Shown: positions 33,941 through 42,670 of the stretch, one piece after another
Layout of the letters: every line of letters starts with the position of its first letter
Numbering within the stretch: position 1 is the first letter of the stretch
Assembly: GCA_003755025.1 (NCBI GenBank)
Contig: RJVL01000004.1
Span: 1 to 64,000 of the forward strand
Reading direction: 5' to 3'
Length of the DNA stretch: 64,000 bases
Origin: Diaphorobacter nitroreducens
GTDB lineage: Bacteria > Pseudomonadota > Gammaproteobacteria > Burkholderiales > Burkholderiaceae_C
The notes under the pieces: model-generated
Database searches by the model: none
Told to the model about the DNA's origin: nothing
What the model saw: only the letters and a program-made list of their open reading frames with translations
Position numbers and translations under genes: made by a program

Positions 33941-34486
33941 ATGACCAATCCGATCGAATCGGCGATGTACGTCGCCAGCCAGCTTTTCCTCTATCCCGTG
34001 CTCATCGCCATCGCGCTGCTGTTCGTGCATGCGTTCTATGCGCTGGGGGCCTTCGCATGGCAGGCGTGGCAGCGCCACCGGGGCCAGCCCGGGGGGTTTG
34101 AACTGGCCGCCGCGCGGGCGCGCAATCCGGCGCTTTCGCTGATCGACCTGGAGGCGCTGGCCACGAAGCGGCTGGAGTTCGCCCGCATTGCCACCCGCGT
34201 GGCGCCCATGCTGGGCCTGGTGGCCACCATGATCCCCATGGGGCCTGCGCTCATGGCACTGGCCGACGGGCAACTGGCCGACGTCTCGCGCAACCTCATG
34301 GTGGCGTTCTCGGCGGTGATCCTTGCGCTGCTGGCGGCGGCCATCAGTTATGCCGTGGTCAACGTGCGCCGGCGCTGGTATGCCGTGGACCTGGCCCTCA
34401 TCGAACAGCGTGCGCCGGTGCAGCCGCCCGCGCCGGCGCCCGTGCACGACCCCGTGGCCGCGCTGGCGATGGAGGGGGTGCAATGA
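33941..34486 (+). CDS. MotA/TolQ/ExbB-family proton channel protein (HmuT-like)
   Basis: This inner-membrane protein has 181 residues and three predicted helices: about 15-40, 95-118 and 128-155. RIATRVAPMLGLVATMIPMGPAL and LMVAFSAVILALLAAAISYAV match the pore helices of the ExbB/TolQ/MotA family. It lies 13 bp after the CobN-like gene and overlaps the next gene by four bases. With the DUF2149 partner it should form a proton-driven motor, here presumably acting on the CobN-like protein or on TonB. Confidence 0.88.
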   Translation: MTNPIESAMYVASQLFLYPVLIAIALLFVHAFYALGAFAWQAWQRHRGQPGGFELAAARARNPALSLIDLEALATKRLEFARIATRVAPMLGLVATMIPMGPALMALADGQLADVSRNLMVAFSAVILALLAAAISYAVVNVRRRWYAVDLALIEQRAPVQPPAPAPVHDPVAALAMEGVQ

Positions 34487-34812
34487 GCCGCCTGCGCCTG
34501 CTGGACGACACGGAGACGGATGACCCCATCCTCTCGGTCGTCAACCTCATCGATGTGTTCCTGGTCATCATCGCGGCGCTGCTGCTGGCGGTGGCCAACA
34601 GTGCGGTCAATCCCTTTGGCAGCGAATCGGTCACCGTCATCAAGAACCCCGGCCAGCCCAGCATGGAGGTGATCGTGAAGGACGGCCGCAAGATCGACCG
34701 CTACCGCGCCAGCGGCGAGATCGGGGAGGGCGAGGGCGCCAAGGCCGGCGTGGCCTACCGGCTCAAGGACGGCTCCATGGTCTACGTGCCCGAGCCGGGG
34801 GAGGGCGGCTGA
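34483..34812 (+). CDS. DUF2149 protein, ExbD/TolR-like (HmuU-like)
   Basis: The protein has 109 residues. A short cytoplasmic N-terminus is followed by a single helix SVVNLIDVFLVIIAALLLAV, with Asp24 at the position of the proton-carrying Asp of ExbD/TolR (their pattern is PLIDVxLVLL). A periplasmic domain of about 70 residues follows. The ATG overlaps the upstream stop (ATGA). DUF2149 genes are recurrently found with cobN-like and ExbB-like genes. I infer that it is the stator B subunit of the pair. Confidence 0.85.
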   Translation: MSRLRLLDDTETDDPILSVVNLIDVFLVIIAALLLAVANSAVNPFGSESVTVIKNPGQPSMEVIVKDGRKIDRYRASGEIGEGEGAKAGVAYRLKDGSMVYVPEPGEGG

Positions 34813-34813
34813 C

Positions 34814-35605
34814 ATGGGTCTTGCCTGGCGCTGGCTGCGCGGCATTCCCGCGTACCTCTGGAGCGGCTGGGGCGCGGTTGCCAGCCTGCTGCTGTTCGTG
34901 GCGCTGTGGGAGCTGGGCGCGGGCTTGTATGGCCCGCTGATCCTGCCCGACCCGATGACCACCTTCGCCACCCTCTGGGGCCTGGTGCAATCGGGCGTTG
35001 CCTGGCCCGAGCTGGCCGTGACCGCGCGGCGTGCGCTTGCCGGCCTGCTGCTGGCGGTGACCGTGGGCAGTGCGCTGGGGCTGCTGGCGGGGCTGTCGAT
35101 GACGGCCTCGATGATGGCGCGGCCCTGGGTCACGCTGCTGCTGGGCATGCCGCCCATCGCCTGGCTGGTGCTGGCCATGCTGTGGTTCGGCGCGGGGGAT
35201 GGCACGCCGGTGTTCACGGTGTTCGTGGCCTGCCTGCCGGTGGTGTTCATCGGCGCGCTGCAGGGCACGCGCACGCTGGACCACCACCTCAAGGACATGG
35301 CGCGCGCCTATCGCCTGCCCTGGCGCATGCGCCTCACCGATCTGTACCTGCCGCATGTGGCGGCGTACCTCTTCCCCGCGTGGATCACGGCGCTGGGCTC
35401 GTCGTGGAAAGTGGCCGTGATGGCCGAACTGCTGGCCACCAGCGACGGCGTGGGCGCGGCGCTGGCGGTGACGCGCTCGCACCTGGACACGGGCGCATCG
35501 CTGGCCTGGATCTGCGCCGTCGTGGGCAGCCTGCTGGTGCTGGAGTACGCGCTGCTGGAGCCCGTCAAGCGCGAGCTGGAGCGTTGGCGGGGAGCGGGCA
35601 CATGA
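34814..35605 (+). CDS. ABC transporter permease (SsuC/TauC-like)
   Basis: This inner-membrane permease has 263 residues and about six helices. The cytoplasmic coupling loop is DMARAYRLPWRMRLTDLYLPH (the EAA-like loop, split as DMARAYRLPW and RMRLTDLYLPH), followed by YLFPAWITALGSSWKVAVMAE, as in NitT/TauT permeases. It starts one base after the DUF2149 stop and overlaps the ATPase start. It probably works with the binding protein at 26764. Confidence 0.9.
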   Translation: MGLAWRWLRGIPAYLWSGWGAVASLLLFVALWELGAGLYGPLILPDPMTTFATLWGLVQSGVAWPELAVTARRALAGLLLAVTVGSALGLLAGLSMTASMMARPWVTLLLGMPPIAWLVLAMLWFGAGDGTPVFTVFVACLPVVFIGALQGTRTLDHHLKDMARAYRLPWRMRLTDLYLPHVAAYLFPAWITALGSSWKVAVMAELLATSDGVGAALAVTRSHLDTGASLAWICAVVGSLLVLEYALLEPVKRELERWRGAGT

Positions 35606-36435
35606 GCGGCCTGCAGATTGAGGCGCTGCACCACGCCTACGGGCCGGCGATGGTGTTGCAAGGCATCGATTTGCAGGTGCCACCAGGGCGCATCGTTGCG
35701 CTGGTGGGCCCCTCGGGCTGCGGCAAGACCACGCTGCTGCACCTGTGCGCCGGCTTGCTGGCGCCGCAGCAGGGCCGCATCGAGCAGCCCCTGCAGCCCA
35801 CCGCGGTGATGTTCCAGCAGCCGCGGCTGCTGCCGTGGATGACCACCCGCGACAACATTGCACTGGGCCTGAAGGCCCGAGGGGTCGCGCGAGCCGAGCG
35901 CCACCGCCAGGCCGCCGAGATGGCGCAGGCGCTGGGTCTGCCGGTTGCGGCGCTGGCGCAGTACCCGGCCGAGTTGTCGGGCGGCATGCAAAGCCGTGCC
36001 GCGCTGGCGCGCGCGCTGGTACTGGCACCTGCGCTGCTGCTGATGGACGAGCCCTTTGCCGCGCTGGATGTGGGCTTGCGCAGCCAGTTGCACCAGTTGC
36101 TGCTGGCCCGGCAGGCACACACGGGCATGGCCGTGCTGCTGATTACCCACGACCTGATGGAAGCCGTTCGGCTGGCGGACGAGGTGCTGGTGATGGCCGC
36201 ATCGCCGGGCCGCATCGTGGCGCGCTACCACCCGCCCGGCGCGGCGGTAGCGCGTGGCGACGCGCTGGTGCACCGCTGCGCGGCGGAGTTGCAGCAGCAT
36301 CCCGCGGTGCGTGCCGCGTTCGGGTTGCCCGACAGGGCGGGCTCCGCCACGGACGCGGAGGACAGCGTGGCGGCTGCGGGCACGTGGCACGCCACCGCCG
36401 CCATGGTCGGCGGGCCGCAGCGCAGTGGTTGTTGA
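35602..36435 (+). CDS. ABC transporter ATPase (SsuB/TauB-like)
   Basis: This ATPase has 277 residues. Walker A is GPSGCGKTT (about 36-44), the signature LSGGMQSRAALARAL, Walker B LLLMDEPFAALD and the switch His is in LLITHDLMEAV. The ATG overlaps the permease stop (ATGA). The longer open frame upstream lies antiparallel to the domain layout and is rejected. About 40 residues at the C-terminus are a low-complexity extension. Confidence 0.92.
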   Translation: MSGLQIEALHHAYGPAMVLQGIDLQVPPGRIVALVGPSGCGKTTLLHLCAGLLAPQQGRIEQPLQPTAVMFQQPRLLPWMTTRDNIALGLKARGVARAERHRQAAEMAQALGLPVAALAQYPAELSGGMQSRAALARALVLAPALLLMDEPFAALDVGLRSQLHQLLLARQAHTGMAVLLITHDLMEAVRLADEVLVMAASPGRIVARYHPPGAAVARGDALVHRCAAELQQHPAVRAAFGLPDRAGSATDAEDSVAAAGTWHATAAMVGGPQRSGC

Positions 36436-36497
36436 ATTTGATATGAAAAATGCCGCCAGCCATTGCAGGGCAAGCGCGAGCAGCTCCTTTTTTTGAA
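36434..36497 (-). repeat. Interspersed repeat copy directly before nnrS
   Basis: TTGAATTTGATATGAAAAATG, then CAGGGCAAGCGCGAGCAGCTCC, is an inverted, degenerate copy. It occupies the whole gap between the ATPase and NnrS genes. Confidence 0.55.
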
Positions 36498-37718
36498 ATG
36501 AATCACCCCGCGAACCTGCTGCGCAGCGGCCACCCCATCTGGATGTGCGGCATGCGCCCCTTCTTTGTATTGACCATGGCGTCGGCCATCGGCTTGCTGG
36601 GCTGGTGGGCCTTCGTGCTGGCCCTGGGCTGGCCCGTGCCCCGGGTGGTCGGCGGGCCGCTGGTGTGGCATGTGCATGAGCTGGTCTACGGCTTTGCCAT
36701 GGCGGCGGTGGCGGGCTTTGCGTTGACGGCGCTGCCGGAGTTCACCGGCAGGCCTGGCGCCACGCGAAGCCAGTTGCGCGCGCTGGTGCTGCTGTGGCTG
36801 TGCGGTCGGCTGGGGTTCTGGGTGTCAGGCCATGCCGGCGGTGTGGCGTTGTGGCTGGCGGCCGCGGCGCAAGTGGGCCTGCCGCTGGCGCTGCTGGCGG
36901 TGTTGGCACCCGCGCTGCGCAGCCCGCAAGGGCGACGGCACGGGTCGTTTGGCGTGCTGCTGCTGGCTCTGGCAGGAACGGCGGCGGGCTTCTACGCCGA
37001 TGCGCTGCGCGGCATGGCGGGGCTGCGGTGGCTGCATGCGGCGCTGGGCGTGCTCATGTTGCTCATCGTGGTGGCGGCCAGCCGCATTTCGATGCGCATC
37101 GTGAACCGCGCCATCGAGGAGGTCACGCCGGGTGCCGCTCCCTACGTGGCCCGCCCGCCGCGGCGCCACCTGGCGGCACTGTGCATCACGTTGTACACCG
37201 CGGCCGAGTTCCTGCGCCCGGCGAGCGCGCTGGCGGGCTGGCTGGCGCTGGCTGCCTCGGCGGCGGTCTTTCACCTGATGGGTGACTGGCACGTCGGTGC
37301 CGCCCTGTGGCGTCGGCGGTTTCCGCTGCTGCTCTACGCCATGTACGCCTGCATGGCCCTGGGCTATGGCGCGCTGGGGCTGGCGCATCTGGGTGTCCTT
37401 CCCGGCACCGCTGCAGGCCGGCACCTGATGGGCATGGGCACCGTGGGGCTGGGCATTTACGTGGTGATCGCCATCGCCGGGCGTGCCCACGCCGGTCTGG
37501 CACCGGACCCCGGGCGGTGGGTGCCCCTGGGCGCGGCCGCGCTGCTGGTGGCGACGGCCGTGCGTGCGGCCGCTGGCGGGATGGGCGGGGGAGGTGGTTG
37601 GCTGGCCCTGGCGGCTGCAGGTTGGTGCCTGGCCTTCCTGGCGGTTCTGTGGCGCATCGGCCCGCCGCTGTGGCGGCCGCGCAGCGATGGGCGCCAGGGG
37701 TGCGATGGGCCTGAATAG
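36498..37718 (+). CDS. nnrS: NnrS-family haem- and copper-containing membrane protein
   Basis: This polytopic protein has 406 residues and about 12 helices. RPFFVLTMASAIGLLGWW, HVHELVYGFAMAAVAGFALTALPEFTG and HLMGMGTVGLGIYVVIAIAGRAH are NnrS signatures with the conserved His residues. NnrS is linked to relief of nitric oxide stress in denitrifiers and contains haem and copper. Its place at the end of a tetrapyrrole/metal uptake run could mean supply of its cofactors or shared nitrosative control. The ATG at 36498 is preferred over a codon 48 bp upstream that lies within the repeat. Confidence 0.88.
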   Translation: MNHPANLLRSGHPIWMCGMRPFFVLTMASAIGLLGWWAFVLALGWPVPRVVGGPLVWHVHELVYGFAMAAVAGFALTALPEFTGRPGATRSQLRALVLLWLCGRLGFWVSGHAGGVALWLAAAAQVGLPLALLAVLAPALRSPQGRRHGSFGVLLLALAGTAAGFYADALRGMAGLRWLHAALGVLMLLIVVAASRISMRIVNRAIEEVTPGAAPYVARPPRRHLAALCITLYTAAEFLRPASALAGWLALAASAAVFHLMGDWHVGAALWRRRFPLLLYAMYACMALGYGALGLAHLGVLPGTAAGRHLMGMGTVGLGIYVVIAIAGRAHAGLAPDPGRWVPLGAAALLVATAVRAAAGGMGGGGGWLALAAAGWCLAFLAVLWRIGPPLWRPRSDGRQGCDGPE

Positions 37719-37794
37719 GTGGGGAGGAGAAGGCCCGCATCAAACGGGCAAAGGGGCGGGAGAGCCGGGCTGGCGTGGAGCCCAGATCGCCATG

Positions 37795-37825
37795 AAAAAA
37801 GCCGAATCCGCGGTGCGGATTCGGC
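37795..37825 (-). terminator. Rho-independent terminator of the tRNA-Lys gene
   Basis: GCCGAATCCGC (37801-37811) pairs perfectly with GCGGATTCGGC (37815-37825) around a 3-base loop. On the minus strand it is followed by six T. Confidence 0.92.
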
Positions 37826-37836
37826 TTGGCTGTCTT

Positions 37837-37912
37837 TGGTGGGCCCTGAGTGACTCGAACACTCGACCAACGGATTAAGAGTCCGCTGCTCTACCAACTG
37901 AGCTAAGAGCCC
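37837..37912 (-). tRNA. tRNA-Lys (anticodon CTT)
   Basis: The minus strand gives a 76-nt cloverleaf: acceptor GGGCTCT with AGGGCCC, D-arm AGCTCAGTTGGTAGAGC, anticodon loop CTCTTAA (anticodon CTT), T-arm GTTCGAGTC and encoded CCA (37837-37839). Confidence 0.95.
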
Positions 37913-37996
37913 TCTCTTTTCAGAGGTGCCGCGTTGCAGCACAGCCATGGATTATGCACCATTTTTTTCGCCTCGCTGCGACATCGGCCGAAAAAT

Positions 37997-38974
37997 TTAC
38001 ATCAACAGGTGCTCGCCGGCGTTGTCGCCGCCCAGGATCACGTAATTCACCTTGCGGATGTCCATGAGCTTTTTGCCGCCCGAATAGCTGATGGAGCTCT
38101 GGATGTCCTGTTCCATCTCGGTCAGGGTGTCCGCCAGCTTGCCCTTGATGGGCTCCAGGATGCGCTTGCCCTCGACGTGCTTGTACTCGCCCTTGTTGAA
38201 GTCGGATGCCGAGCCGTAGTACTCCTTGTACAGCTCGCCGTCCACTTCCACGGTCTTGCCGGGCGATTCTTCGTGGCCCGCGAACAGCGAGCCCACCATC
38301 ACCATCGTGGCGCCAAAGCGCACGCTTTTGGCAATATCGCCGTGGCTGCGGATGCCGCCGTCGGCAATGATGGGCTTGGTGGCCACGCGCGCGCACCACT
38401 TCAGCGCCGACAACTGCCAGCCGCCCGTGCCGAAGCCGGTCTTGAGCTTGGTGATGCACACCTTGCCGGGGCCGATACCCACCTTGGTCGCGTCCGCGCC
38501 CCAGTTCTCCAGGTCGATCACGGCCTCGGGCGTGCCCACGTTGCCGGCGATCACAAAGGCCGCGGGGATCTTGGCCTTCAGGTACGTGATCATGTTCTTC
38601 ACGCTGTCGGCGTGGCCGTGCGCGATGTCGATGGTGATGTACTCGGGGCAGATGCCCTCGGCCACAAAGCGGTCCACCGTGTCGTAGTCGGGTTGCTTCA
38701 CCCCGAGCGAGATCGATGCGAAGCACCCTTGCGCATGCATGTCCTTGACGAATTGCACGTTGTCCAGGTCAAAGCGGTGCATGACGTAGAAGTAGCCGTT
38801 CTGCGCCAGCCAGGTGCAGATCTTCTCGTCGACCACCGTCTTCATGTTGGCGGGCACCACGGGCAGGCGAAAGCGGCGCCCGCCCAGCTCCACGCTGGTG
38901 TCGCACTCCGAGCGGCTTTCCACGCGGCACTTGCGCGGCAGCAGCAGGATGTTGTCGTAGTCGAAGATTTCCAT
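37997..38974 (-). CDS. guaC: GMP reductase
   Basis: The protein has 325 residues, the usual GuaC length. It converts GMP to IMP with NADPH in purine salvage. It forms a TIM barrel without the CBS domains of IMP dehydrogenase. [17 protein letters not shown] carries the catalytic Cys. [18 protein letters not shown] and [15 protein letters not shown] at the N-terminus are GuaC-specific. The ATG at 38974 matches the family start. A terminator on the same strand (39102-39134) isolates it from the upstream gene. Confidence 0.94.
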   Translation of the reverse strand: MEIFDYDNILLLPRKCRVESRSECDTSVELGGRRFRLPVVPANMKTVVDEKICTWLAQNGYFYVMHRFDLDNVQFVKDMHAQGCFASISLGVKQPDYDTVDRFVAEGICPEYITIDIAHGHADSVKNMITYLKAKIPAAFVIAGNVGTPEAVIDLENWGADATKVGIGPGKVCITKLKTGFGTGGWQLSALKWCARVATKPIIADGGIRSHGDIAKSVRFGATMVMVGSLFAGHEESPGKTVEVDGELYKEYYGSASDFNKGEYKHVEGKRILEPIKGKLADTLTEMEQDIQSSISYSGGKKLMDIRKVNYVILGGDNAGEHLLM

Positions 38975-39101
38975 GAGGTTCCAAGCTCCTGTAGAGGTCG
39001 CGCGCGAGGGATTTCGCGGGCGATGGGGCGCTTGGCTTGCTTTCCGGCTTTTGCGGGCCGCAGGCGTGATGGCCGGGCCGGTCCCTGCAGTGCGCAGGCA
39101 C

Positions 39102-39134
39102 AAAAAAACCGGGCGCAAGAAACTTGGGCCCGGT
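39102..39134 (-). terminator. Rho-independent terminator of the gene at 39166
   Basis: On the minus strand ACCGGGC (39134-39128) pairs with GCCCGGT (39114-39108), followed by seven T. Confidence 0.88.
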
Positions 39135-39165
39135 GATTGATTCTACCCGCCGCGCTGCCTTTGCC

Positions 39166-39882
39166 TTAATGACCCGTGCCGCAGTAGGTGTGTGCGGCGC
39201 CTACCCAGTCGCCACCATCGCCCTGCACCCAGGCCGCCATGCGCAGGCGCTCGGGCTGCGCTCCGTGGGGTATGCGCATGGGGCGTATCTCCAGCCAGCC
39301 GCCCCGCTCCTGTGGGGGGCGCTGTCCCCGCGCGTCCCACACGCCCCGAAAGACATTGCGCACCAGGTGGCGCGTGACCGGGCTGCCCTCGGTGCCTGGG
39401 GGTATTTCCTCCAGCATGAGCAGCGTGACCTGAAGGCGGCGCGGAGTCTTGCCATGCGGGGGAATGAAGCGCAGATGCGCGCCCACGTAGTCCGCCACTG
39501 CGGGCCCGTGGGCCACGCGCAGCAGGGCGGTGGTGGGCAGCGTGGGCAGGCTGCTCACGAAGGTGTCGCTGCGCTGCGGCACCTCGCGTCCCAGTGACCG
39601 CAGACGTTCCAATGCATCGGGCGTGGCCGCGGCAGACAGCGGGGCATCTTCGCCATGCGTGCCGGGCACGATCCAGTCGAGCACCAGCGCATCCCGGCCA
39701 GCAGCCGCGACCGCCGGCGGCTCCGCCCAGCAGCTGGCGCAGTCGGCGTTGAGAAAGCGCTCCACCAGCACCGTGGGCTTGGGCTGGGCGTCGCTGGAGC
39801 AGGAGGCGCGCGGCTGCGCCATCGCCAGGGGCATGGCGAGACAGGCAAGCAGGGTGAGCAGTGGATAGCGCATGGGTGCCAT
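39166..39882 (-). CDS. Secreted protein, possibly thioredoxin-like (DUF1223-like)
   Basis: The protein has 238 residues. A signal peptide (about 1-23, ending PLAMAQ) is followed by VLVERFLNADCASCW, which resembles the start of a thioredoxin fold with a CxxC-like CASC, as seen in DUF1223 proteins. The rest (with DWIVPGTHGEDAPLS, and a C-terminal half rich in Arg/Pro) gives no clear domain. The start is ATG at 39882, nine bases before a second ATG. It diverges from uvrD. Family assignment is tentative. Confidence 0.65.
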   Translation of the reverse strand: MAPMRYPLLTLLACLAMPLAMAQPRASCSSDAQPKPTVLVERFLNADCASCWAEPPAVAAAGRDALVLDWIVPGTHGEDAPLSAAATPDALERLRSLGREVPQRSDTFVSSLPTLPTTALLRVAHGPAVADYVGAHLRFIPPHGKTPRRLQVTLLMLEEIPPGTEGSPVTRHLVRNVFRGVWDARGQRPPQERGGWLEIRPMRIPHGAQPERLRMAAWVQGDGGDWVGAAHTYCGTGH

Positions 39883-39937
39883 GGTTCCACAAAGCCCGAG
39901 CGGCTGCATGCGCCGGTCGCGTTCCTACAATGGCGGA

Positions 39938-42388
39938 ATGCTCCCACACGACCTGTTTTCCGGCGCGCCAGCGCCTTTTGGCACTGGCAATGGTGCCGGC
40001 GCTACCGGGGTTTCGTCCCAGGCGGTGCAGCCGCTGCTGCAAAACCTCAACCCCGAGCAACTGGCCGCCGTGACGCTGCCTGCCGGCCATGCGCTCATCC
40101 TGGCGGGCGCCGGCTCCGGCAAGACCCGGGTGCTCACCACGCGCATTGCCTGGCTGCTGCAGAACGGTCTGGCCACTCCGGGCGGCATCCTGGCCGTCAC
40201 CTTCACCAACAAGGCGGCCAAGGAGATGCTGACGCGCCTCTCAGCCATGCTGCCCATCAATGTGCGGGGCATGTGGATCGGCACGTTCCACGGCCTGTGC
40301 AACCGCCTGCTGCGCGCGCACCACAAGCTGGCAGGCCTGCCGCAGGCCTTCCAGATCCTGGACACGCAGGACCAGCTCTCGGCCATCAAGCGGCTGTGCA
40401 AGCAGTTCAACGTGGACGAGGAGCGCTTCCCACCCAAGCAGCTGGCCTACTTCATCGCTGGCTGCAAGGAAGAGGGCATGCGCCCGCGCGACGTGCCGGC
40501 GCACGATGCCGACACGCGCAAGAAGGTGGAGCTGTACCAGCTGTACGAGGAGCAGTGCCAGCGCGAGGGCGTGGTGGACTTTGGCGAGCTGATGCTGCGC
40601 AGCTTTGAGCTGCTGCGCGACAACGACCCCGTGCGGGCGCATTACCAGCGGCGCTTTGCGCACATTTTGGTGGACGAGTTCCAGGACACCAACAAGCTGC
40701 AATACGCCTGGCTCAAGCAGATGGCGGGCGACGTGGTGGACGGACGCCTGCACACGCAGGGCAGCGTGCTGGCCGTGGGTGACGACGACCAGAGCATCTA
40801 CGCCTTTCGCGGGGCGCGCGTGGGCAACATGCAGGACTTTGTGCGCGAGTTCGACGTGCAGCACCAGATCAAGCTGGAGCAGAACTACCGCAGCTACAGC
40901 AACATCCTGGACTCGGCCAACGCGCTGATCAGCCACAACAGCCGGCGCTTGGGAAAAAACCTGCGCACCACGCAGGGCCCGGGCGAGCCCGTGCGCATCT
41001 ACGAGGCCAACAGCGATCTGGCTGAGGCGCAGTGGATGGTCGATGAGATCAAGCAGCTCGTGCGGGACGGCGAGATGCCGCGCAAGGAGATCGCTGTGCT
41101 CTACCGCAGCAATGCGCAGAGCCGGGTGATCGAATCGGCCCTGTTCAACGCCAGCGTGCCCTACCGCGTGTACGGCGGGTTGCGCTTTTTCGAGCGCGCC
41201 GAGATCAAGCATGCGCTGGCCTACCTGCGCCTGCTGGAGAACCCGCACGACGACACCAGCTTTCTGCGCGTGGTGAACTTCCCGCCGCGCGGCATTGGTG
41301 CGCGCACGCTGGAGGTGCTGCAGGATGCGGCGCGCAGCAGTGGCTGCTCGCTGCACGACGCGGTGAGTGCGGTGCCTGGCAAGGCCGGCACCAACCTGGG
41401 GGCCTTCGTGGCCCTGGTTCAAGTGCTGCGCGAGCAGACGCAGGGCCAGAACCTGCGCGGCATCATCGGCCAGGTGCTGGAATCCAGCGGCCTGCTGGAG
41501 CATTACCGCCACGAAAAGGAAGGCGCGGACCGGCTGGAGAACCTGGACGAGCTCATCAACGCGGCCGAGAGCTTCGTCACCCAGGAGGGCTTTGGCCGCG
41601 ATGCGGTCGCGCTGCCGCTGGACGAGCACGGCAATGCCCTCACGCAAAGCCCGGCCAGCCAGGGGCTGGACCCCGACGCGCCGATGCTGAATGCCCCTGG
41701 CAACGTGGATGCCGACACCGGCGAAACGCTGTCGCCGCTGGCGGCCTTCCTGACCCACGCCGCATTGGAGGCGGGGGACAACCAGGCCCAGGCGGGGCAG
41801 GATGCGGTGCAGCTCATGACCGTGCATGCCAGCAAGGGGTTGGAGTTCGACTGCGTGTTCATCGGCGGCATGGAGGAAGGGCTGTTCCCGCATGAGAACT
41901 CCATGAGCGACCGCGACGGCCTGGAGGAAGAACGCCGCCTGATGTACGTGGCCATCACCCGCGCGCGCAAGCGTCTGTACCTGAGCCATTCGCAGACGCG
42001 CATGCTGCACGGGCAGACGCGCTACAACGTCAAGAGCCGCTTCTTTGATGAGCTACCCGAGGAGGCGCTCAAATGGATCACACCGCGCCAGGCAGGGTTT
42101 GGATCTTTTGCTCCTGATTCAGGAGCTGCTAGCGCTTACCAGTCGGGCGCTAGAGGTCAATTTGGCTTCAAGACCGAAGTGTTCGCCAGTCCCCCCGTAC
42201 CCCCGGTCAAGGCGGCGCCGGGCCATGGCCTGCGCGTGGGGCTGGCGGTGTTCCACACCAAGTTCGGCGAGGGCAAGGTGCTGGCCATCGAGGGCGCGGA
42301 CGCCGACGCGCGGGCGCAGGTGCACTTTCCGCGCCACGGCACCAAGTGGCTGGCGCTGTCGGTGGCCAAGCTCACCATCGTCGAATAA
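39938..42388 (+). CDS. uvrD: UvrD/Rep-family DNA helicase
   Basis: This superfamily 1A helicase has 816 residues. LNPEQLAAV (Q motif), AGAGSGKTR near 55-63, VDEFQDTNKLQY near 246, VGDDDQSIYAFRGA near 279, QNYRS, TVHASKGLEFD near 627 and VAITRARKRLYL are all visible. It unwinds DNA in mismatch and nucleotide-excision repair. Residues about 722-744 are encoded by an in-frame copy of the interspersed repeat in the linker before the C-terminal Tudor-like domain (LRVGLAVFHTKFGEGKV). The ATG at 39938 gives the shortest complete helicase; the upstream frame overlaps the divergent gene. Confidence 0.93.
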   Translation: MLPHDLFSGAPAPFGTGNGAGATGVSSQAVQPLLQNLNPEQLAAVTLPAGHALILAGAGSGKTRVLTTRIAWLLQNGLATPGGILAVTFTNKAAKEMLTRLSAMLPINVRGMWIGTFHGLCNRLLRAHHKLAGLPQAFQILDTQDQLSAIKRLCKQFNVDEERFPPKQLAYFIAGCKEEGMRPRDVPAHDADTRKKVELYQLYEEQCQREGVVDFGELMLRSFELLRDNDPVRAHYQRRFAHILVDEFQDTNKLQYAWLKQMAGDVVDGRLHTQGSVLAVGDDDQSIYAFRGARVGNMQDFVREFDVQHQIKLEQNYRSYSNILDSANALISHNSRRLGKNLRTTQGPGEPVRIYEANSDLAEAQWMVDEIKQLVRDGEMPRKEIAVLYRSNAQSRVIESALFNASVPYRVYGGLRFFERAEIKHALAYLRLLENPHDDTSFLRVVNFPPRGIGARTLEVLQDAARSSGCSLHDAVSAVPGKAGTNLGAFVALVQVLREQTQGQNLRGIIGQVLESSGLLEHYRHEKEGADRLENLDELINAAESFVTQEGFGRDAVALPLDEHGNALTQSPASQGLDPDAPMLNAPGNVDADTGETLSPLAAFLTHAALEAGDNQAQAGQDAVQLMTVHASKGLEFDCVFIGGMEEGLFPHENSMSDRDGLEEERRLMYVAITRARKRLYLSHSQTRMLHGQTRYNVKSRFFDELPEEALKWITPRQAGFGSFAPDSGAASAYQSGARGQFGFKTEVFASPPVPPVKAAPGHGLRVGLAVFHTKFGEGKVLAIEGADADARAQVHFPRHGTKWLALSVAKLTIVE
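42103..42169 (+). repeat. Interspersed repeat copy inside uvrD
   Basis: TTTTGCTCCTGATTCAGGAGC, TGCTAGCGCTTACC and GGGCGCTAGAGGTCAATTTGG form a full-length copy that stays open in the uvrD frame, coding for a Gly/Ser/Ala-rich linker. Confidence 0.8.
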
Positions 42389-42670
42389 GTGCTCGCCCAG
42401 AGACCGCGGCCTTCTGTCTTGCTTATTCAAAAGTAACTTGAAATTTCCCCGACATCGGGAGGCAGCGCGGGCTTCACGCCCAGGGAATGCCGCGTGGGGC
42501 TTGAGACGTATGGGGCCAGCGCATGTCCCTCATCGATTTTTCGGGATAACTTTTGATTACAGGAAACCCCGCTGGCACGCATTGCCGCGAATAAATTGCT
42601 CCTTGGGAATGAACGCCGCCAGCGCCCCTGTGATGCGCGTTCACTGTCAAGCACCACGCAAGGAGTAGAG

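Noticed and set aside
29461..33948. Minus-strand open frame of 1495 codons opposite the CobN-like gene
   Set aside because: It is a GC-rich antisense shadow: rich in His, Arg, Gln and Gly with no domain, while the plus strand has clear CobN motifs throughout.
37997..38974. IMP dehydrogenase (guaB) as the identity of this gene
   Set aside because: There are no CBS domains, the length is 325 residues, and [15 protein letters not shown] with the N-terminal [11 protein letters not shown] is specific to GMP reductase.
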